A stretch of DNA of 64,000 bases, from NCBI GenBank assembly GCA_016192145.1, contig JACPUT010000002.1:434001-498000 (forward strand), in the 5' to 3' direction. The position numbers and the translations under genes are program-made. The DNA is from Acidobacteriota bacterium (GTDB lineage: Bacteria > Acidobacteriota > Holophagae > Holophagales > Holophagaceae). This document shows, piece after piece, positions 26,994-35,144 of the stretch (within the stretch, counting starts at the first letter, position 1; the number at the start of each line of letters is the position of its first letter). Below the pieces are notes generated by a model. That model was not told the DNA's origin, did no database searches, and worked only from the letters and a program-made list of their open reading frames with translations.

Positions 26994-27146
26994 TTAGATC
27001 CCCTGAGAGAGGGCCATGGCGACCCTGGACAGGGTGGTCGGCGCGGCGTTGTCGGGAAGGTAGGCCAGGGGCTTGAAGGCGAGGCCGGGCTTCAGGGGAA
27101 CCCAGGGCAACCGGGCGGTGTCGATGGCGCTGGGGGAGAGGGGCAT
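26994..27146 (-). pseudogene. Truncated cupin (ChrR/dihydroxyacetophenone dioxygenase-like) N-terminus
   Basis: A 50-codon frame starting at ATG 27146 with GGAG six bases upstream. It reads IDTARLPWVPLKPGLAFKP then LAYLPDN, which resembles the N-terminus of ChrR-like cupins, but stops at 26994 after an unrelated tail (SRVAMALSQGI). The metal-binding His residues of the cupin barrel are absent. The intact start signal and placement at the head of the operon, divergent from mocR, suggest that the cupin was lost by deletion while the promoter was kept for the CMD-GNAT genes. It could still be translated as a short peptide. Confidence 0.5.
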
Positions 27147-27183
27147 GAACACTCCAGGGGAAGTGCCCAGGATCCGGCGAAAA

Positions 27184-27226
27184 TGGTCTATTCAAAAGAT
27201 CCATTTTTTAAAATTTTGATAGACCA
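27184..27226. promoter_or_regulatory. Likely MocR operator: AT-rich inverted repeat
   Basis: TGGTCTATTCAAAA and TTTTGATAGACCA face each other in the gap between mocR and the divergent remnant-cupin/CMD/GNAT operon, complementary except for one extra T. The stretch 27184-27226 is far more AT-rich than its surroundings, as expected of a promoter/operator. Confidence 0.65.
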
Positions 27227-27314
27227 CGATTCGGACTCCTGCCTTCGCCCTTCGGGCGGCGATGAGCTACCCAACCCATCCCGTCATTTCCCCCCTCCGC
27301 TCTGGTACGGTCGG

Positions 27315-28742
27315 ATGGTGCGCGCCTGGACCTTTCCCCTCGCCCTGGAAGCTGCGGCCACCGAGCCCCTCTTCCTCCAGATCGCCCGGGGGATTTCCGG
27401 AGATGTGCAGCGGGGGCGCCTCAGGGCGGGGGATGCCCTCCCGGGATCGCGCACCCTGGCCGCGGAGCTGGGCGTGCACCGGAACACGGTGCTCGCGGCC
27501 CTGCGGGAGCTGGCGGCCGAGGGGTGGATCGAGGCGGAGGCCCGGACCACCCGCGTGGCCCGTGACCTCCCGGCGCCAGCGGGCAGGGCGCGGCTGCCCA
27601 AATCGGGCCTGGGCTTTGATCTGACGCCTCCACCCCAGATCGCCGAGCTGGCGCCTCCCGGCTGGAGGGGGTTGGATCTCGCGGGCGGATTGCCCGATCC
27701 GCGGCTGATCCCCGTGGATGAGCTGGGGCGCGCCCTCCGGCGCGCGTTGAAGGCCCGCCCCACGCTGCTGGACTACGGCTCCCCGCTGGGCGAGCCCCGC
27801 CTCCGGGCCGCCCTGGCTTCGCTGCTGGGGGAGGTGCGGGGGTTGGCCTGCCCCCCCGAGCAGCTGATGATCACGTCCGGCAGCCTGCAGGCCGTGGACC
27901 TCGCGGCCCGCTGCCTGTTCCGGCCCGGGGACCGGGTGGGCGTGGAGGATCCGGGCTACCCGCCCGTATGGCAGACGCTGCGGGCGGCCGGCGCGGAGCT
28001 GGTGCCGCTCCCCGTGGACGGCGAGGGGCTCTGTGTGGAGAACCTCGAAGCCCTGCTGCCCCTGCGCGCCATCTACCTCACCCCGCACCACCAGTTCCCC
28101 ACCACCGTCACCCTGGGCGCGGCCCGGCGCATGCGTCTGTTGGAGCTGGCCCGGCGCCACCGCATAGCGTTGCTGGAGGATGACTACGATTTCGAATTCC
28201 ACTTCGAGGGGCGGCCGGTGCTGCCCCTGGCCAGCGGCGATACGGCCGGCGTCGTGGTCTACATGGGCACCCTCTCCAAGATCCTCGCGCCGGGCCTGCG
28301 CCTGGGCTGGGTGGCGGGACCGAAGGCGTTGGTGGAGGCCCTCGGCGCCCAGCGCCGGATGGGGGACTTGCACGGAAATCGCGTGATGGAGGGGGCGGTG
28401 GCGGAGTTCATCGAGGATGGCCTGCTGCAGCGCCACGCGCGCAAGATGCGGCGCATCTACGCCGAGCGCCGGGAAGCCCTCCTCGAGGCCCTGGATCGCC
28501 ACCTCCCCGGTCCGCTGGAAGTGGTGCCCACGGGCGGCGGCCTCAGTCTGTGGGCGCGCACGGCCCCAGGCGTGGATCCCGCGGCTTGGGCGACCCGGGC
28601 CCAGGCTGCGGGCGTGCTCGTGATGCCCGGGCGGCGCTTCGATTTTCAGGGGCGGAAGGTCCCCTTCCTGCGCCTGGGCTTCGCGGCCCTGGCGCCGAAG
28701 GAGATCCGCGAGGCCGTGCGGCGCCTGCAGGAGGCCCTGTGA
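27315..28742 (+). CDS. MocR/PdxR-type regulator: GntR wHTH fused to class I aminotransferase
   Basis: A 475-residue transcription regulator. Residues 1-80 are a GntR winged helix (GDALPGSRTLAAELGVHRNT). Residues 110-475 are a PLP-binding fold-type I domain with YMGTLSKILAPGLRLGW (Schiff-base Lys), EDDYDFEF and GSLQAVDLAARCLF. Such proteins sense PLP or an amino-compound adduct. ATG at 27315; the frame is open further upstream but that part is AT-rich promoter DNA. It is divergent from the CMD/GNAT operon and its stop overlaps the chrA start (GTGA), so it may control both. Confidence 0.92.
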   Translation: MVRAWTFPLALEAAATEPLFLQIARGISGDVQRGRLRAGDALPGSRTLAAELGVHRNTVLAALRELAAEGWIEAEARTTRVARDLPAPAGRARLPKSGLGFDLTPPPQIAELAPPGWRGLDLAGGLPDPRLIPVDELGRALRRALKARPTLLDYGSPLGEPRLRAALASLLGEVRGLACPPEQLMITSGSLQAVDLAARCLFRPGDRVGVEDPGYPPVWQTLRAAGAELVPLPVDGEGLCVENLEALLPLRAIYLTPHHQFPTTVTLGAARRMRLLELARRHRIALLEDDYDFEFHFEGRPVLPLASGDTAGVVVYMGTLSKILAPGLRLGWVAGPKALVEALGAQRRMGDLHGNRVMEGAVAEFIEDGLLQRHARKMRRIYAERREALLEALDRHLPGPLEVVPTGGGLSLWARTAPGVDPAAWATRAQAAGVLVMPGRRFDFQGRKVPFLRLGFAALAPKEIREAVRRLQEAL

Positions 28743-29830
28743 ATCCCCTCACGGAAGTGGTGCTGCTCTTCCTGCGCCTGGGCTTCACGGCCTTCGGCGG
28801 CCCCGTGGCCCACCTGGCCATGATGGAACGGGAGGTGGTGCAGAAGCGCGGCTGGCTCACCCGGGAGGCCTTCCTGGATCTCATCGGCCTCACGCAGCTC
28901 ATCCCCGGCCCCAACTCCACGGAGATGGCGATCCACTTGGGCAAGCTGCGGGCGGGCACGCCGGGCCTCATCCTGGGCGGACTCGCCTTCATCCTGCCCG
29001 CGGCGTGCATGGTGGGCGGGCTCGCCTGGGCCTACGGTCGCTACGGCACCCGGCCGGCCGCGGTGGGCTGGCTCTACGGCCTGAAGCCGGCCCTGCTCAT
29101 GGTGGTGGCCCAGGCCCTGCTCCTCTTCGGGAAGGCCCTGCTGAAGGATCGGCTCCGCTGGGCCGTGGCCCTGCTCTCCCTCGGGGCCGTGGCCCTGGGT
29201 GCGCCGGAGCTGGGCATCCTGTTGGGCGCCGGCCTGCTGCTCATGGGCGTAAAGGAGGGGTGGCCGCGCACCTCGCTGCCCGCCCTGGTCTGGCTTCCCG
29301 CGATGGGTCCCACGGGCAGCCTCTTCCTGAGCTTCCTGAAGATCGGCTCCGTGCTCTATGGGAGCGGCTACGTGCTGCTCGCCTTCCTGCGGGCGGAGTT
29401 CGTGGTGCGGCACGGGTGGATCACCGAGCGACAGCTGCTGGACGCCGTGGCCGTGGGCCAATTCACCCCGGGGCCCGTCTTCACCACCGCCTCCTTCGTG
29501 GGCTACCTCATCCAGGGTTGGCGGGGCGCCATGGTGGCCACCGTGGGCATCTTCTTGCCCTCCTTCATCTTCGTGGCCTGCTCGGGGCGCCTGTTGGCCC
29601 GGCTTCAAGGCTCGCCCCGGGCCCGGGCCTTCTTGGATGGCGTGAACGCCGCGAGCCTCGCCCTCATGGCGGCGGTGCTCGTGCCCCTGGGGCGCGCGGC
29701 CCTCGTGGATGCCCGGACCCTCCTGCTGGCCCTCGCCAGTGCCGGCTTGCTGGGGCGCACGAAGGCCAACCCCACCTGGATCCTGCTGGGCTCCGGCCTG
29801 TTGGGGTGGGCCCTGCACGCCCTCGGATGA
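28739..29830 (+). CDS. chrA: Chromate transporter, ChrA family
   Basis: A 363-residue inner-membrane protein of the CHR family, which exports chromate in characterised members. Two homologous halves are visible, each starting with a GFTAFGGP-like or KIGSVLYGSGY motif followed by a Pro-rich turn (LTQLIPGPNS and VGQFTPGPV). About ten membrane segments are predicted by eye. It starts at GTG 28739, overlapping the mocR stop by 4 bp, so expression is tied to the regulator. Substrate specificity for chromate versus sulfate or another anion cannot be read from sequence. Confidence 0.92.
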   Translation: MNPLTEVVLLFLRLGFTAFGGPVAHLAMMEREVVQKRGWLTREAFLDLIGLTQLIPGPNSTEMAIHLGKLRAGTPGLILGGLAFILPAACMVGGLAWAYGRYGTRPAAVGWLYGLKPALLMVVAQALLLFGKALLKDRLRWAVALLSLGAVALGAPELGILLGAGLLLMGVKEGWPRTSLPALVWLPAMGPTGSLFLSFLKIGSVLYGSGYVLLAFLRAEFVVRHGWITERQLLDAVAVGQFTPGPVFTTASFVGYLIQGWRGAMVATVGIFLPSFIFVACSGRLLARLQGSPRARAFLDGVNAASLALMAAVLVPLGRAALVDARTLLLALASAGLLGRTKANPTWILLGSGLLGWALHALG

Positions 29831-29844
29831 CTTTTTTACATCAA

Positions 29845-29862
29845 CTACTAAACGGTTAGTAG
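29845..29862. promoter_or_regulatory. Inverted repeat operator-like site upstream of DUF5916 gene
   Basis: CTACTAA-ACGG-TTAGTAG, 7-bp perfect arms, in the 79-bp gap before the DUF5916 gene. The form is like TetR-family operators. No TetR gene is in the window. Confidence 0.45.
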
Positions 29863-29909
29863 AAAGGCCCGTACGCCCTCGCAGACCCCGTTCCGTCTAG
29901 AGGAGGCCC

Positions 29910-32087
29910 ATGCGCGCCCTGCTCCTGGTAGTTGTCGGCCTCGCCCTGGGTGCCTCGGAAATCCCGGCTCCACCCCACCTCGCGATCCCGAGGGTGTCCA
30001 CGGCCCCTTCCATGGCCAAGGACACGGACCTCTCCACCTGGGAAGGGGCCCTGCTCATTACGGATTTCGGGATGATCATGCCCGATGACAAGGGTGTGAA
30101 CCGGTGGCGGACGACGGCCCACGTGCTCTTCGGGCCCGATGCCTTCTACCTGGCGGTGGAGGCCGAGGATCCGGAGCCGCACCTCGTCCGCGGGTTCCTC
30201 CACAAGCGCGACGACTTCAGCGGCGACCAGGATTTCGTCGGCATGGACCTCGACCCTTCGGGCAAGGGGCAGAGTTCCATCCGCCTCTTCGTGACGCCCC
30301 TGGGCGGCCAGTTCGACGGCCTCGTGAACGACACCACGGGCGAGGACTACAGCTACGACCTCCTCTGGGATTCCGTGGGCATGAAAACGCCCACGGGCTA
30401 CCTCATCAAGATGCGCGTGCCCTATTCGAGCCTGCGCCGGGATCCCGGCGACTGGGGCTTCCGCATGCTGCGCATCATCCCCAGGGAGCGGCGCTACGGG
30501 GTGGTGTGGCCGAAGATGAGCCGGGACGTGCAGTGCGACCTCTGCCAGATGGCCAAGGTGGCGGGCGCCCCCCAGGAGCAGGCCGGCAGCCCCTTCCTGG
30601 TGATCCCCACCGCCTCCGCGCAGCGCACGCGGACCCTGGATCCCCATCCTGACGATCCCGTGCGCACCGAGCGCCGCCTGGGAGTTGACCTGCGCTACGC
30701 GGGCCGGGCCGTCACGCTGGAGGGCACCTACCGCCCCGACTTCAACAACGTGGATGCGGACGTGGATCCCCTGCAGGTGAACAGCCGCTTCAAGGTGTAC
30801 TTCCCGGAAAAGCGCCCCTTCTTCCTCGAGGGAATGGATCTGCTCGGCGTGCAGGGGGCCCAGCGCCAGTTCTTCAGCCGCTCCATCCGGGATCCCCTGT
30901 ATGGCGTGAAGGCGTCGGGCACCAGCTCCCTGGGGAGCTGGACGGTGCTGCACGCCAAGGATGAGGGCGGCGGCGCGGTGCTCGCCGCCAGCGGCGCGGC
31001 CGAAGGGGATGGGCTGGCCTCCCGGGATACCGCGGCGGCCATGCGATTCCGGCTGGACGACCACGGCTCGGGCTTCTCGGTGGTGGGCACGGACAAGGGG
31101 CTCCTGGGCGCTCCCGGCTCGGCGGGCGGCCAGAGCGGCGGCATTTACGTGGACAAGGTGATGGGCAGCCAGTGGCGCTTCATCGGCAGCGGCATCCGTT
31201 CGGTGGCCCACCTGCCCCAGGCGGATGGCTCCCTCCGGTCCACCTCGGGCACGGCCACCTCCCTGGAGTTGGACTGGAACACGCGGAGGTGGTCGGCCTG
31301 GGTCGTGAACCAGGGGACGAGCCCGGGCCTGGTGCTCGCTTCGGGCTTCACGGATCTCGCCGGTTACCGCCGCCGGAGCGTGGGCTTCCAGTGGCACGAC
31401 AACTGGAACGAGGGTTGGCTGGCCCGGGCCAACGTGACGCTGCGGGGCCGCCGGTTCACCTGGTGGGAAGGCCGGAACCTGGAACGGACGGAAGGGCTGG
31501 ATGCCTACTTTGAAACGGCGGGTCGCTGGAGCCTCAACCTCTCCAGCGACCTGGCCGGAAGGGTGTGGAGCGACGATGGCACGGCCTCCGTCGCCTCCCG
31601 GAACCTCACCCTGAACCTGGGTTGGCGGCGCCTCTCCTGGGCCCAGCTGGGGGCCAGCGCGGGGTGGGGCCGCACCTTGGATCTGGCCTCCGCCGAGCCG
31701 GCCCGCTTCCACACCGCCAGCCTGAACTCCGAAGGGAGCGTCGCCTCCATCGCCTACAGCCTCAGCGCCAAATCCTACGAGCTGAACCGGGAGTCCACGG
31801 GCGAACGCCTCATCCGCGCCCGGCAGCTGGTGGCTGGCGGTACCTGGCAGCTGCCCCGGCACATCTACGTGAAGGTGCAGAGCTTCGTCGTCCGCTACGA
31901 CGGTTCCGAGGCCGAGGGCGTGGACAAGTTCCTGAAGGCCCTCCTGGGCTGGCAACCCAACGCCTTCACGGGCGCCTACCTGGGCTGGTCGGGCCAGCGG
32001 CGGCGGGACCCCGGCTCCGTGTTGCCCCACGAGCGCATGGTTGAGCGGGGGCTCTTCGCCAAGGTGGCCTACGCGTTGCAGTTCTGA
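29910..32087 (+). CDS. DUF5916 family outer-membrane protein with CBM9-like N-domain
   Basis: A 725-residue exported protein with a signal peptide ([17 protein letters not shown]). An N-terminal CBM9/endoxylanase-like beta domain (about 35-215) contains [13 protein letters not shown] and [13 protein letters not shown]5916 part follows, with the characteristic [18 protein letters not shown] then [12 protein letters not shown]. The remainder is rich in alternating hydrophobic strands and ends in Phe (AYALQF), suggesting an outer-membrane beta barrel. Function is unknown; family members are common in Bacteroidetes and Acidobacteria. An AGAGGAGG site precedes ATG 29910, and a TetR-like operator lies upstream. 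Confidence 0.8.
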   Translation: MRALLLVVVGLALGASEIPAPPHLAIPRVSTAPSMAKDTDLSTWEGALLITDFGMIMPDDKGVNRWRTTAHVLFGPDAFYLAVEAEDPEPHLVRGFLHKRDDFSGDQDFVGMDLDPSGKGQSSIRLFVTPLGGQFDGLVNDTTGEDYSYDLLWDSVGMKTPTGYLIKMRVPYSSLRRDPGDWGFRMLRIIPRERRYGVVWPKMSRDVQCDLCQMAKVAGAPQEQAGSPFLVIPTASAQRTRTLDPHPDDPVRTERRLGVDLRYAGRAVTLEGTYRPDFNNVDADVDPLQVNSRFKVYFPEKRPFFLEGMDLLGVQGAQRQFFSRSIRDPLYGVKASGTSSLGSWTVLHAKDEGGGAVLAASGAAEGDGLASRDTAAAMRFRLDDHGSGFSVVGTDKGLLGAPGSAGGQSGGIYVDKVMGSQWRFIGSGIRSVAHLPQADGSLRSTSGTATSLELDWNTRRWSAWVVNQGTSPGLVLASGFTDLAGYRRRSVGFQWHDNWNEGWLARANVTLRGRRFTWWEGRNLERTEGLDAYFETAGRWSLNLSSDLAGRVWSDDGTASVASRNLTLNLGWRRLSWAQLGASAGWGRTLDLASAEPARFHTASLNSEGSVASIAYSLSAKSYELNRESTGERLIRARQLVAGGTWQLPRHIYVKVQSFVVRYDGSEAEGVDKFLKALLGWQPNAFTGAYLGWSGQRRRDPGSVLPHERMVERGLFAKVAYALQF

Positions 32088-32166
32088 GGGGAGGGGTCGG
32101 GGGATCCCGATTATTGGAACGGCAGCCAGGTTGGTGGCATCCCATCCTTGTCTGGGAGGTGCCGTC

Positions 32167-33213
32167 ATGGGAAAGATGAGCCGCTGGGGTTGGGCCGCGC
32201 TGCTGGCCACCAGCCTGGGCTTCGCGGCCCTCGCCTGCCGCGCCACCGCCCAGGATCCCCCACGAAAGGAAACCGCCGCCATGAATCCCTCGAATAAACC
32301 CACGCCTGAAGCCCTCGCCCGCCTCACGCCCATGCAGCGCCACGTCACCCAGGAGGCGGGCACGGAGCCCCCCTTCCAGAACGCCTTTTGGAACCACCAC
32401 GAAGAAGGGCTCTACGTGGACGTGGTGAGCGGGGTGCCGCTCTTCTCGTCCAAGGACAAATACGACTCCGGTTGCGGCTGGCCCAGCTTCACCAAGCCCC
32501 TGGAGGCCAAGCAGGTGGTGGAGCACCGCGACCTCACCCACGGCATGGTGCGCACGGAAGTGCGCAGCGCCGACGCCAACAGCCACCTGGGCCACGTCTT
32601 CGAAGACGGCCCCAAGGACAAGGGTGGCCTGCGCTACTGCATCAACAGCGCTTCCCTGCGCTTCATCCCCGTGGCGGACCTCGAGAAGGAGGGCTTCGCG
32701 TCGTACCTGCCCCTCTTCGGGAAGAAGGCGCCCCAGGTCCGCGAGGAACTGGCCACCCTGGCGGGCGGCTGCTTCTGGGGCATGCAGGACCTCCTGCGCA
32801 AGGAGCCCGGCGTCCTCCGCACCGAGGTGGGCTACACGGGCGGCCGCGTGGACCACGCCACCTACCGCAATCACGAGGGCCACGCCGAAGCAGTGAACAT
32901 CTGGTTCGATCCCAGCAAGACTTCATATGAAGTCTTGCTGCGGTTCTTCTTCCGGTTGCATGACCCCACCACCTTGAATCGCCAGGGCAACGATATGGGC
33001 AGCTCCTATCGCAGCGCCATCTTCTTCCACTCGCCCGCGCAGAAGGCCACGGCGGAGAAGGTGAAGGCTGAAGTGGGCGCCAGCGGCAAGTGGCCCAAGC
33101 CCCTCGTCACCGAGATCACCGCCGCCGGGCCGTGGTGGAAGGCGGAGGAGGAGCATCAGGACTATCTGATGAAGCATCCGGGCGGGTACACGTGCCACTG
33201 GGTTCGGCCGTAG
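32167..33213 (+). CDS. msrBA: Exported MsrB-MsrA fusion, peptide methionine sulfoxide reductase
   Basis: Repairs both R- and S-methionine sulfoxide in proteins. 348 residues: signal sequence ([16 protein letters not shown], then RATAQ), MsrB domain (about 45-180) with [21 protein letters not shown] and the active-site RYCINSASL, then MsrA domain (about 195-348) with catalytic GGCFWGMQ, the NHEGHAEA region and [13 protein letters not shown]. Resolving cysteines are present in both parts. The order B-A with a signal points to envelope repair. ATG at 32167; an in-frame ATG at 32281 ([12 protein letters not shown]) would give a cytosolic form, so dual targeting is possible. LAC might serve as a lipidation site but is not a good lipobox. 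Confidence 0.92.
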   Translation: MGKMSRWGWAALLATSLGFAALACRATAQDPPRKETAAMNPSNKPTPEALARLTPMQRHVTQEAGTEPPFQNAFWNHHEEGLYVDVVSGVPLFSSKDKYDSGCGWPSFTKPLEAKQVVEHRDLTHGMVRTEVRSADANSHLGHVFEDGPKDKGGLRYCINSASLRFIPVADLEKEGFASYLPLFGKKAPQVREELATLAGGCFWGMQDLLRKEPGVLRTEVGYTGGRVDHATYRNHEGHAEAVNIWFDPSKTSYEVLLRFFFRLHDPTTLNRQGNDMGSSYRSAIFFHSPAQKATAEKVKAEVGASGKWPKPLVTEITAAGPWWKAEEEHQDYLMKHPGGYTCHWVRP

Positions 33214-33225
33214 GCCAGTTCTGAT

Positions 33226-33330
33226 CAGCGCCACGAGGCCACGGCGCCACGAACAACGGGATGCAAGGCCCAACCGAGCTGGCCTCGGAGTGACCTATCT
33301 CATTACTTGTTTCGTGGCGCCGTGGCGCTG
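33226..33330. repeat. Tandem-word hairpin element D (GCGCCAC words)
   Basis: Left arm 33226-33254 and right arm 33307-33330 are inverted repeats built from an 8-bp word (like GGCGCCAC), three copies on the left and two on the right, separated by 52 bp without coding content. It fills the gap between the convergent msrBA and M16 genes. No T-run follows either arm. Confidence 0.8.
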
Positions 33331-33349
33331 AAAGGGAATTTGGAACCCC

Positions 33350-34618
33350 TCAGGCCACCAGATCCTTGTCCCGGATATCGCACCCGCGCCGCGTACCCAA
33401 CGCCGCGAGGCCGATCTGGGCGGGGTCGAGGCAGGACTTGGCCACGCGCATGACGTCGGCTTCGGTGACGGCGTTGAGCTCGGCCACCTGCTCATCGAGG
33501 CTCTTCAGTTCGCCCCAGTGGATGGTCTGGTGGGCGAGGCTGAACTGGCGGCTGCTGGCGCTCTCCTGGCCGAACACGAGCTGGGTGCGTGCTTGCAGCT
33601 TGGCGCGCTCCAGTTCCTCGGCGGTGACGCCCCCTTCGCGCAGGCGCAGGCATTCGGCGAGGCTGCGGCTCACGAGTTCGCGGGCGTGCTTGGGGGCGCA
33701 GGAGGCGCTGACCTGCAGGGAGCCGCTGTCGAGGTAGGGCGTGTGGTAGCTGCCCACCTGGTAGCAGAGGCCCCGGCGCTCGCGCAGTTCCATGAAGAGC
33801 CGCGAGGCCATGCCGCCGCCCAGCACGTGGCTGAGGATGCCCACGGCGGCGCGATCGGCGTGGCGGTGGCCCACGGAGGGGAAACCCAAGACGAGGTTCA
33901 CCTGCTGCAGATCCTTCCGGTTCACGTTGAGCAGGAAGGGGCTCGTGGGATTGGGGGCCGCGATGGCCGTGGGCAGCCCGGGCGCCAGGCGGGCGAGGAT
34001 GGGCTCCAGCAGGGGCAGCAGCCCCTCGGGCGTCACGTGGCCCGCGGCGCTGATGACCACCTGATCCGCGCGGTAGGTGTGCTTGAAGAAAGCGGCAGCC
34101 TCCTCGGAGCCGTAGGTAGCGACTTGTTCGGGGCGCCCGAGGATGGAGTGGGCCAGGGGGCCACCCTGCCAGAAGGATCCGTAGAAGAGTTCGCTCACCC
34201 AATCATCGGGGGTGTCCTCGCTCTGGGCGATCTCCTCCAGGATCACGCCCCGCTCGCGTTCCAGCTCGACGCGGTCGAAGGTGGGCGTGGTGACGAGGTC
34301 CCCCAGCAGCTTCACCATCTCCGGCAACTGCTCGGCGAGCACGCGGCCGTAGAAGCAGGCCACCTCCTTGCCCGTGAAGGCGTCCACGTGGCCGCCCAGG
34401 CGCTCGGTGGCCTCCGCCACGGCATCCGGCGTGGGGTAGGAGGCCGTGCCCTTGAACACCGTGTGCTCCAGGAAGTGGGCCAAACCCTCCTCCTGGGGCG
34501 TTTCATGGCAGGACCCCCGCCGCACCCAAAAGCCGATCGAGACGCTCCGGAGGTGCGGCAGCGTCTCGATGAGGATTTCAGTGCCCTGGGGGGTGAGGTG
34601 ACGGGTGGGTACGGCCAT
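33350..34618 (-). CDS. M16 family zinc metalloprotease
   Basis: A 422-residue protein of the pitrilysin/processing-peptidase family. The inverted zinc motif HFLEH (HxxEH) lies in EGLAHFLEHTVFKGT near residue 48, with the third ligand Glu about 76 residues on (LERERGVILEEI). The second half carries the R/Y-type substrate motif (RRGLCYQVGSY). Length matches single-unit bacterial M16B proteins that degrade peptides. No signal peptide is visible. ATG at 34618. It stands alone on the minus strand, flanked on both sides by repeat elements. Confidence 0.93.
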   Translation of the reverse strand: MAVPTRHLTPQGTEILIETLPHLRSVSIGFWVRRGSCHETPQEEGLAHFLEHTVFKGTASYPTPDAVAEATERLGGHVDAFTGKEVACFYGRVLAEQLPEMVKLLGDLVTTPTFDRVELERERGVILEEIAQSEDTPDDWVSELFYGSFWQGGPLAHSILGRPEQVATYGSEEAAAFFKHTYRADQVVISAAGHVTPEGLLPLLEPILARLAPGLPTAIAAPNPTSPFLLNVNRKDLQQVNLVLGFPSVGHRHADRAAVGILSHVLGGGMASRLFMELRERRGLCYQVGSYHTPYLDSGSLQVSASCAPKHARELVSRSLAECLRLREGGVTAEELERAKLQARTQLVFGQESASSRQFSLAHQTIHWGELKSLDEQVAELNAVTEADVMRVAKSCLDPAQIGLAALGTRRGCDIRDKDLVA

Positions 34619-34630
34619 CCGGTCAGTTTA

Positions 34631-35138
34631 GCCTGCGGCAGGCTGGAGGCTGGAGGCTGGAGTGGCGAGGGGGACGTCAGGAAATGAGGTTGCGGATCAG
34701 CCCGTTCAGTACTTTGGATACCTCGATGGCCTGATTGGGCAGGTCTTCATCAGGGGGCAGGAACCCCAGGCGGACGGCCACGGAGAGCTGGTACTCAACT
34801 TCCCTGGCAGAAGCATGGGCGATATCCAGGAATCTCAGGTAGTCGGCTTCCGTGCGGCGTGCGCACCCTTCGACGATATTGGAGGCGGTGGAGAGGCTTG
34901 ATCGGCGAAGTTGATTGCTCAGTCCAAAGCGCTCCTCTGAGGGGAAGGTCTGGGTCGCACGATAGACCGCCAGCACCAGCTCATCGGCCAAAGCGAATGC
35001 CTTCAGCTTGGTGTGATCCCTCATGATGCCTCCCCATTCCACTGAATGAGAGCGGAAGGATCGTGTGGGTCGCACTCATCCTCCGGTCTCCGGTCTCCAG
35101 TCTCCAGTCTCCAGCCTCCAGCCTCCAGCCTCCAGCCT
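34631..35138. mobile_element. Element A: heptamer inverted repeats enclosing an S23/IVP gene
   Basis: Left arm 34631-34662 contains three GCTGGAG heptamers after GCCTGCGGCAG. Right arm 35081-35138 contains eight heptamers on the plus strand: CTCCGGT twice, CTCCAGT twice, CTCCAGC four times. The arms are inverted copies and can pair. Between them, with 14 bp on one side and 56 bp on the other, lies a single four-helix-bundle gene. A 64-bp version without gene is at 62311-62374. The layout equals an IVS of 23S rRNA, a hairpin carrying an S23 ORF, but here it is intergenic. Confidence 0.65.
34677..35024 (-). CDS. Four-helix bundle protein, S23/23S rRNA intervening-sequence (IVP) family
   Basis: A 115-residue helical protein of the family first found encoded inside 23S rRNA intervening sequences. 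Family features: N-terminal KLKAFALADELVLAVYRATQ, the FPSEERFGLSNQLRRSS core, STASNIVEGCAR, and YLRFLDIAHASAREVEYQLS. These proteins form pentameric four-helix bundles; a related fold (Avd) assists diversity-generating retroelements, but no reverse transcriptase or variable repeat is nearby. ATG at 35024 has GGGGAGG upstream. The gene is enclosed by heptamer inverted repeats (34631-35138), which suggests mobility. The function of the free-standing form is unknown. Confidence 0.9.
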   Translation of the reverse strand: MRDHTKLKAFALADELVLAVYRATQTFPSEERFGLSNQLRRSSLSTASNIVEGCARRTEADYLRFLDIAHASAREVEYQLSVAVRLGFLPPDEDLPNQAIEVSKVLNGLIRNLIS

Positions 35139-35144
35139 GAATCC

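Noticed and set aside
34677-35024. Diversity-generating retroelement (Avd-like accessory protein)
   Set aside because: The protein has the four-helix fold shared with Avd, but no reverse transcriptase, template repeat or variable repeat is visible in the neighbourhood.
35081-35138. Eight tandem heptamers considered as a CRISPR array
   Set aside because: Units are 7 bp with no spacers and no cas genes nearby; they form one arm of an inverted repeat.
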